A DNA stretch of 18,257 nt. It comes from an uncultured Spirochaetales bacterium. Its GTDB lineage: Bacteria > Spirochaetota > Spirochaetia > Sphaerochaetales > Sphaerochaetaceae. This document shows positions 13,516 through 18,257 of this stretch, one piece after another. The notes under the pieces are model-generated. The model saw nothing but the letters and a program-made list of their open reading frames with translations. It had not been told where the DNA came from and searched no databases. Made by a program: the position numbers and the translations under genes. The stretch is from positions 1 through 18,257 of the forward strand of contig CASEZU010000059.1 in assembly GCA_949292445.1 (NCBI GenBank). Direction: 5' to 3'. Every line of letters starts with the position of its first letter. Positions within the stretch are counted from its first letter, which is position 1.

Positions 13516-15600
13516 TCAGGCTTCCGCTTCTTCCTTTGCCTTTTTCGCTTCTGCTATCACATCATCAGCGAGCTTGCCATGGAGTTCCTCATAGTGATCG
13601 AACTCCAGCTCAAAGGAGCCTGTTCCTGATGTCATCGACTTGAGTTCAATGGCATAATTCCTGAGCTCAGCCATCGGGACCTCTGCCTTTACGGAAACGA
13701 CATGCCCCTTCTCCTCCTGCCCGAGAACACGTCCGCGTTTTGAGGAGAGATCTGAGAGGATTGCTCCGAGGTACTCGTTCTCAACAAAGACCTCCAGCTT
13801 CATGAATGGCTCGAGGAGCACACAGCCTGCCTTGCTGAGCGCAACCTGCATCGCACCTTTTGCAGCGAGTTTGAATGCCATTTCCGATGAGTCTACCGGG
13901 TGCTCTTTTCCATCAACGAGCGTTATGCCGATATCCACAAGAGGATAACCTGCGAGATATCCCTCTTCCATTGCTTCGTGAAGACCCTTCTCGATTCCCG
14001 GAATATATCCCTTGGAGACAGCCCCGCCCTTGACGGCATTCTCAAATGAGTAATACTGTCCGCGCTCAATCGGCTTGATGTCGATGACAACGCGTCCGAA
14101 CTGTCCGTGTCCGCCTGTCTGCTTCTTGTGCGAGTATTCGGCAAGTCCTGAGTCCTTCGTTATTGTCTCACGGTATGCGATGCGCGGGGTCCTGGTGTGT
14201 ATCTTCACCTTCTGCTTGTCCTGGACCTTGTCGAGGATCATTCCGATGTGAAGTTCGCCCATACCTCCGATGATCGATTCCTTTGTCTCATTGTTGTAGG
14301 ACATCTGGAATGTCAGATCCTCTTCTGCGATGCGATGCAGCGCTTCATTCATCTTGTCCTCGCTCTTCTTGTCATCAGCGGAGATGGCAAGCTGATATAC
14401 TGGCTGAGGCATCTTCAGAGGTCTGAATCTTCTCTTATATTCCGGCCCCGCAACGAATGTCGCATTTGTGTATGCGATATCGCACTTGGTAATGATTCCG
14501 ATATCTCCGGCTTCCAGCGAGTCCGTCTCCACAAGTTTCTTTCCGATTGCCCTGTAGAGCTTGCCGGGCTTCACCTTCTTTCCTATTTCATTGTTGTAGA
14601 TATCGGTCTCCGGTGTGAGAACGCCTGTGACAACCTTTATAAAGCTCATCTTTCCTGAGAACTGGTCGATGGTCGTTTTGAAGCAGTAGGCTGAGAACGG
14701 TTTCTCCGGATCGATCTCAATCGTTGTCTCCTCTCCGTCGTGTCCGATGATGTACTCCTCGATTCCGAGCGGCCACGGGAAGTTGTTCTTGATGAAATTC
14801 AGCAGCGATGTGATTCCGGCTCCCTTGTCAGTCGCGCCACAGAATACAGGAACGACTCTGTTTGTCCTCATTCCGACAGCAAGGCCGTGGCGGATGTCAT
14901 CAGGCTCAAGCGTACCTTCCGCGAAATACTTCTCGATAAGCTCATCGGTACCTTCTGCTGCATTCTCTATTAGCCTGTTGCGGAAATCCTCGACAACAGC
15001 GGCATACTTCTCAGGGATCGGCATCGGTGTTTCCTTGCCGCCTTCATGGAACTCATATGCCTGGTTCTCTATGAGGTTGATGACTCCGCGGAATTCTTCT
15101 GCCTCTCCGAGTGCCATGACGACAGGTACGAAGTGGGCTCCGAATTCCTCCACAAGTGAATCTATTGTATGCCTGAAGCTGGCCCTTTCCTTGTCCATCT
15201 TGTTGATGAAGACAGCTCTCGGCTTGTTTCTCTCGTCCAGTCTTCTCCAGAGCTTTATTGTCTCAATCTGCGCGCCTTCGCGTCCATCTACGATCATGAG
15301 GGCTGCTTCTGTAGCTCTGAAGGAGGAGATTGCCTCTCCTATGAAATCGCCTGTACCCGGCGTATCGAGTACGTTGATCTGCTTCCCGTCCCACTGGAAC
15401 TCGGCAAGTGCCGAATGGACGGACATCTTTCTCTGGATCTCCTCGTCAGTGTAGTCGCTGACGGTCTTTCCGCTGTCAACGGTTTCAACGCGGGAAAGAA
15501 CGCCTGCATAGTATAGCATCTGCTCTATGAGGTTCGTCTTTCCCGTACCATTATGGCCGATGATTGCCACATTCCTGATATCCTTGGTATTGACGCTCAT
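13516..15600 (-). CDS. Elongation factor G-like translational GTPase (divergent paralogue)
   Basis: 694 residues from the ATG at 15598-15600, which has GGAGG seven bases upstream; the frame stays open 49 codons further but that part is unlike any EF-G and lies in non-coding sequence. All five EF-G domains appear present, with GMGELHIGMI in the middle and FELEFDHYEEL at the end, and a lysine/glutamate-rich tail. GTPase motifs: G1 GHNGTGKT (15-22), G2 region RKMSV (57-61), G3 DTPGTGDF (79-86), G4 NKMD (133-136). In canonical EF-G G1 is AHIDAGKT, G2 RGITI and G3 DTPGHVDF; here threonine 83 stands where the GTP-hydrolysing histidine sits. It therefore belongs to the EF-G-like second-paralogue group, whose role is unclear (back-translocation, recycling or stress adaptation are possibilities). 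A canonical fusA lies 1.9 kb away on the same strand. Confidence 0.9.
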   Translation of the reverse strand: MSVNTKDIRNVAIIGHNGTGKTNLIEQMLYYAGVLSRVETVDSGKTVSDYTDEEIQRKMSVHSALAEFQWDGKQINVLDTPGTGDFIGEAISSFRATEAALMIVDGREGAQIETIKLWRRLDERNKPRAVFINKMDKERASFRHTIDSLVEEFGAHFVPVVMALGEAEEFRGVINLIENQAYEFHEGGKETPMPIPEKYAAVVEDFRNRLIENAAEGTDELIEKYFAEGTLEPDDIRHGLAVGMRTNRVVPVFCGATDKGAGITSLLNFIKNNFPWPLGIEEYIIGHDGEETTIEIDPEKPFSAYCFKTTIDQFSGKMSFIKVVTGVLTPETDIYNNEIGKKVKPGKLYRAIGKKLVETDSLEAGDIGIITKCDIAYTNATFVAGPEYKRRFRPLKMPQPVYQLAISADDKKSEDKMNEALHRIAEEDLTFQMSYNNETKESIIGGMGELHIGMILDKVQDKQKVKIHTRTPRIAYRETITKDSGLAEYSHKKQTGGHGQFGRVVIDIKPIERGQYYSFENAVKGGAVSKGYIPGIEKGLHEAMEEGYLAGYPLVDIGITLVDGKEHPVDSSEMAFKLAAKGAMQVALSKAGCVLLEPFMKLEVFVENEYLGAILSDLSSKRGRVLGQEEKGHVVSVKAEVPMAELRNYAIELKSMTSGTGSFELEFDHYEELHGKLADDVIAEAKKAKEEAEA

Positions 15601-15619
15601 CTGAATCCTCCTTTTGATT

Positions 15620-15647
15620 GAAATAAGCCTAATTAGGAAAATGTTAA
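15620..15647 (-). promoter_or_regulatory. Probable promoter of the EF-G-like gene with an internal palindrome
   Basis: Minus strand: TTAACA (15642-15647), 16 bases, TATTTC (15620-15625), the second hexamer being weak. Between them lies the perfect 10-bp palindrome CCTAATTAGG (15628-15637), placed where a repressor could act. The start codon is 20 bases after the -10. Confidence 0.35.
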
Positions 15648-15957
15648 GAGACGGACTACGAGAAGTAAAGGAAAATCGGAATCTGTGCACACATTCTCCA
15701 TATGGCATGCAATATGAATTCAAATATGTGTAAGATATCTGACTCAAATTTGAATAATATTAAAATCATATTATAATACAACAGAAAGAATAATTTTATC
15801 TCGTATAAATTATATTTTAAGCAACATTAAAACAGATAATTAAGATATTAAATACTTAGTAATTAAATGTTTTTATATCGTTTAAGTAATTTTCATGATC
15901 ATGATGATATATGTTCTGAATTAAATAATGTGATGAGAAATAATATTAACAATGGTT

Positions 15958-15995
15958 CTGATTGCGGCTTTGTACTGATTGCAATCAGTTTTTTT
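15958..15995 (+). terminator. Plus-strand terminator-like hairpin without a visible gene
   Basis: CTGATTGC (15958-15965) can pair with GCAATCAG (15981-15988), followed by seven T. A competing form is the perfect 16-bp palindrome ACTGATTGCAATCAGT (15974-15989), because CTGATTGC occurs twice (15958, 15975). No rightward gene precedes it, so it either ends an unseen short RNA or is a leftover. Confidence 0.5.
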
Positions 15996-16002
15996 CCCTT
16001 CT

Positions 16003-16240
16003 GGATTATCTCTTAAGCTCAACGAGCAGCATTAAAGTGCAGAGGCAAGGCAAGCAATGAAGAGGATGACTGGACGCCGAAATCCCTGAGCCGGATCCTG
16101 GCACGAGTGAAGATGAGGCAGCTTGCGTAATGGAAAATGACAGCTTATTATTCCAGCAAAACCAGGAAAAGCTGTATACAGCAATAATAAACCGTATAGG
16201 ACTTAAGTCATGAACATTACGGATCAATTTAATACACATA
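16003..16240. other. Island of balanced composition, possible decayed coding sequence
   Basis: This block is visibly richer in G and C than its surroundings. Rightward, one frame gives 37 codons ending in SLSRILARVKMRQLA (stop at about 16127-16129), and another gives about 40 codons ending QEKLYTAIINRIGLKS (stop near 16213); a single frame change could join parts of them. A 77-codon leftward frame (16006-16239) also exists. None was recognised, and none has a convincing start. It may be the end of a degraded gene from mobile DNA. Confidence 0.25.
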
Positions 16241-16347
16241 GTGAATTATACATAAAACGGTTGATTATCCATTAAATTGAATATTGTCTAATATGTAAAC
16301 GATATGATTAAACTATAATTTCTGTTCATAAATGAAATGTGTATAAT

Positions 16348-17242
16348 TTATTCTATTGAGTTTTCCTTTGTCGCATTTCTTTTCACCTCTTCATGGAAGA
16401 AGTAATTGACAACAGGAGGAGCGGCTTCAAATGGCCGTGTCAGCGAGTCATCGCTGCGGATATAATCGAGGCCTTCGTCTCTGCAGAATGTTCTCAGCTC
16501 CTCATTGAGAATGAACCAGTAATCCCTCCTGCCCCTTCTGTAGATATCATCGTACAGGGATGAAAGCTCCGGATGGGTCCTCTGTATGTAATCAAGTATG
16601 ACTGGTTTGTACTCTCCTCTGAGGTTGAGATTCTCAAGCCATATCAGGTTGCATTTATCCCGGCATTTCCTGATGATTCCCTTCACCTCGGTTATTCCCG
16701 GGAAAATAGGGGAGATGAAGCATGTTGTCCTTATCCCTGCATCATGCAGTATTTTTCATGGCTCTGATCTTCCGCTCAACGGAAACTGAATCATCCATAT
16801 CACGGCGGAATCCCTCATCGAGCGTGTTGATGGAAAATGAGACCCTGAGATCGGGAAATGATTTCAGAAGGCCGATGTCACGGAGTATCAGATCAGACTT
16901 TGTCGCAATGCTTATCATTGCTCCGCTTCCCTGAAGCTCCTGCAGGAGTTCCCTTGTCCTTCTATATTCTTCCTCAAGAGGCTGGTACGGATCGGTGACA
17001 GAACCGATGAAGAGCTTCTTCCCTCTGTAACGCTCTGGATTTCTGATCTCGGGCCATAACTTCACATCAACGAAACATCCCCATGGTTCTGTGTGGCCGG
17101 TGAACCGCTTCATGAAAGATGCGTAGCAGTATTTGCAGCCGTGGGCACATCCTGTATAAGGATTCACTGTATAATCAGCAACTGGCAGGTTCGATTTTGT
17201 CAGTACATTCTTCACTTCCACGGATCTTATTGCAGCGTTCAT
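16348..17242 (-). pseudogene. Radical SAM protein, SPL family / mobile-pair-B type, broken by a frameshift
   Basis: Two leftward frames make one protein: 16742-17242 encodes the first 166 codons and the second frame continues to TAA at 16348-16350. The N-terminal part has the cluster motif TGCAHGCKYCYASF (C32, C36, C39), KNVLTKSNLPVADYTVNPY before it and FMKRFTGHTEPWG after it, typical of the SPL-like radical SAM family and, from memory, of radical SAM mobile pair protein B. The second frame gives HDAGIRTTCFISPIFPGIT, exactly what should follow RKIRAMK. The break is at a run of five A on the coding strand (16752-16756): with four A it would read ATG AAA ATA CTG CAT GAT and restore MKILHDAG and a protein of about 297 residues. 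This is either an inactivating insertion, a sequencing error in a homopolymer, or a slippage site. Neighbouring A+T-rich DNA suggests transfer. No pair-A partner is present. Confidence 0.85.
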
Positions 17243-17249
17243 ATATGGT

Positions 17250-17280
17250 ATTTTAGGTTATTTATGCTGCTTTGGGACAA
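17250..17280 (-). promoter_or_regulatory. Promoter-like sequence of the radical SAM gene
   Basis: Minus strand: TTGTCC (17275-17280), 19-base spacer (long), TAAAAT (17250-17255), 7 bases, then the ATG at 17240-17242. No Shine-Dalgarno sequence, so another probable leaderless start. The rest of the A+T-rich gap up to 17485 shows no gene or clear structure. Confidence 0.42.
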
Positions 17281-17485
17281 TATTTCAATTGTTATGGAGT
17301 GTGAATTAATGGTAATTCAGAGGGAATTATCACTTTTTGATACAATAAATCAATATAATAGTATTTGCTTTTATAGTATTTTCATTTCATATTGATATTT
17401 ATAATCATTATTATCATATCATAAATTAGAGAATCAAAAGCATATTACTATGTAATTATATCAAAAAAGGGAATGATTTTCATAG

Positions 17486-17508
17486 AAAAAGCGGGCCAAA
17501 GCCCGCTT
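17486..17508 (-). terminator. Rho-independent terminator of fusA
   Basis: Minus strand: AAGCGGGC / GCCCGCTT stem with loop TTTG and a T run (17486-17490 as A on the plus strand). It starts 18 bases after the fusA stop codon. Confidence 0.9.
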
Positions 17509-17526
17509 CCTAAGGTTGGATATGCT

Positions 17527-18257
17527 TCACATGGTTTTCTCGGAGTAATGTGAGAATTCCATGCTGAATGAGCCGCGGCCCTGGGTCGATGATCTGAGGA
17601 CTGTCGTGTATCCGAACATCTTCTCGAGCGGTGCTTCCGCAATGACTGCATCCGCGCCCGGCCTCGATTCCATCGAGAGCACGATACCGCCGCGCTGCGT
17701 GATGGATGAGATCACATCCCCGATATACTCAGACGGAGCGGATACCTGAACCTTCATAACCGGTTCCATGAGTATCGGGCCGGCCTCTGAGGCGATGCGG
17801 TCAAATGCCATTGCGGCACATGATGTGAATGCGAACGGCGTGGATGTGTTCTCATCGTAATCAATGGCTGTCACATCAGCTTCGATGTCCGTGCACTCAT
17901 AGCCGAATTTTATTCCGCCGGAGAATGCTCCATTCACACCATTCCTGATCGCCTCGAGAATCTCCTCCGGAATGTCCCTCACCGGTGCTGTGATCTTCAG
18001 CACGTTCCCGCTCTTCGGCGGAAGAGGCTTCACCGTCATTGAGAGTCCCGCGGTATTCTCCTTGTTCGCTATGGTCCTCTCGAACTTCTCCGTGCCTGAG
18101 GCCTCATTCCGGATGCATTCGCGATAGGATACCTGCGGATTGCCGACACGGCAGTTGACCTTCATCTCATCCTTGATCCTCGTCACGAGAACATCCAGAT
18201 GCAGCTCTCCCATGCCGGAGATGATGAGCTGCCCTGTCTCAGCATCATCCTTGTATG
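17527..18257 (-). CDS. fusA: Elongation factor G, C-terminal part (5' end outside window)
   Basis: About 243 codons reading leftward from the window edge to the stop at 17527; the N-terminal GTPase domain is not in the window. EF-G catalyses ribosomal translocation and, with RRF, ribosome recycling. The visible part begins YKDDAETGQLIISGMGELHL, the canonical domain III signature, then domain IV (RVGNPQVSYRECI; the insert PLPPKSGNVLKI differs in length from E. coli) and domain V with AAMAFDRI, LMEPVMKVQVSAPSEYIGDV, TQRGGIVLSMESR and the terminal GSFSMEFSHY. It matches canonical EF-G more closely than the paralogue upstream at 13516-15600 and is therefore taken as the housekeeping copy. The two genes are separated by the radical SAM gene and A+T-rich DNA and have separate terminators. 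Confidence 0.93.
   Translation of the reverse strand, partial: YKDDAETGQLIISGMGELHLDVLVTRIKDEMKVNCRVGNPQVSYRECIRNEASGTEKFERTIANKENTAGLSMTVKPLPPKSGNVLKITAPVRDIPEEILEAIRNGVNGAFSGGIKFGYECTDIEADVTAIDYDENTSTPFAFTSCAAMAFDRIASEAGPILMEPVMKVQVSAPSEYIGDVISSITQRGGIVLSMESRPGADAVIAEAPLEKMFGYTTVLRSSTQGRGSFSMEFSHYSEKTM

Larger units (their letters stand above)
15648..16347. other. Gene-free, strongly A+T-rich gap
   Basis: About 700 bases between the EF-G-like promoter and the broken radical SAM gene. No credible gene on either strand. Contents: an inverted repeat ATTCAAAT (15718-15725) / ATTTGAAT (15748-15755), the palindrome TCATGATCATGA (15893-15904), a plus-strand terminator (15958-15995) and an island of more balanced composition (about 16003-16240), both listed separately. 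The base composition is clearly unlike the flanking genes, suggesting acquired or decaying sequence. Confidence 0.6.

Noticed and set aside
15601..15747. 49-codon upstream extension of the EF-G-like gene
   Set aside because: The extension has no resemblance to EF-G, and the internal ATG has an ideal GGAGG seven bases upstream.
16006..16239. 77-codon leftward frame as a real gene
   Set aside because: No family resemblance, serine-rich low-complexity look and no ribosome-binding sequence; kept only as a possible decayed island.
1..18257. CRISPR array, tRNA or rRNA genes, complete insertion sequence
   Set aside because: No regularly spaced repeats, no tRNA T-loop/acceptor pattern, no rRNA-like sequence and no transposase with terminal repeats were seen.

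Overview
The window is bacterial chromosome: dense, mostly moderately high G+C genes with very short spacers and many overlapping stop/start codons, plus two A+T-rich gaps near the right end. The gene set (bacterial XPB-type helicase with a helicase-associated partner, aroC-aroK, Dgt-like triphosphohydrolase, NrdR, Mfd, TrmB, a canonical EF-G and a divergent EF-G-like paralogue) and the look of the proteins suggest a spirochaete of the Treponema/Sphaerochaeta kind, perhaps gut-associated. That placement is inference from memory of the families, not a database result.

Left part (1-4894, all minus strand). Read in transcription order: a small three-helix membrane protein, then a tightly overlapping run aroK > aroC > XPB-like helicase > helicase-associated protein (cut by the window edge). 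aroK has its own good promoter in the 42-bp gap after the membrane gene. Middle (4895-9220): a divergent promoter drives the membrane protein leftward and a dGTPase-like HD hydrolase rightward; nrdR converges on it with adjoining stop codons; a lipoprotein gene with its own terminator lies upstream of nrdR; then a rightward pair, an ACT-domain protein and a THEP1-like NTPase, whose promoter carries two copies of a 16-bp palindrome exactly 20 bp apart; an inositol-monophosphatase-family gene runs leftward and overlaps the NTPase gene tail to tail.

Right part (9185-18257): mfd and trmB form a rightward pair with a one-base overlap. They are followed by a 336-bp gene-free stretch that has a promoter-like sequence, a strong imperfect hairpin and a rho-independent terminator, i.e. 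a candidate small structured RNA. An EF-G-like GTPase gene (leftward, own terminator) follows. Then comes an A+T-rich zone with a plus-strand terminator and an unexplained island of more balanced composition, a radical SAM gene of the SPL / 'mobile pair B' type broken by a single-base insertion in a run of five A, a second A+T-rich gap, and the 3' end of a canonical fusA with its terminator.

Recurring theme: at least five genes (dgt, nrdR, the inositol-phosphatase-like gene, mfd, the radical SAM gene) have a good -10 element ending 6 or 7 bases before the start codon and no Shine-Dalgarno sequence, so their mRNAs are probably leaderless; aroK (9 bases) is close. Other genes (lipoprotein, ACT protein, EF-G-like, aroC, trmB) have ordinary Shine-Dalgarno sequences. 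The best candidates for something undescribed are the putative structured RNA after trmB, the tandem operator in front of the ACT/NTPase pair, and the leaderless promoter architecture.
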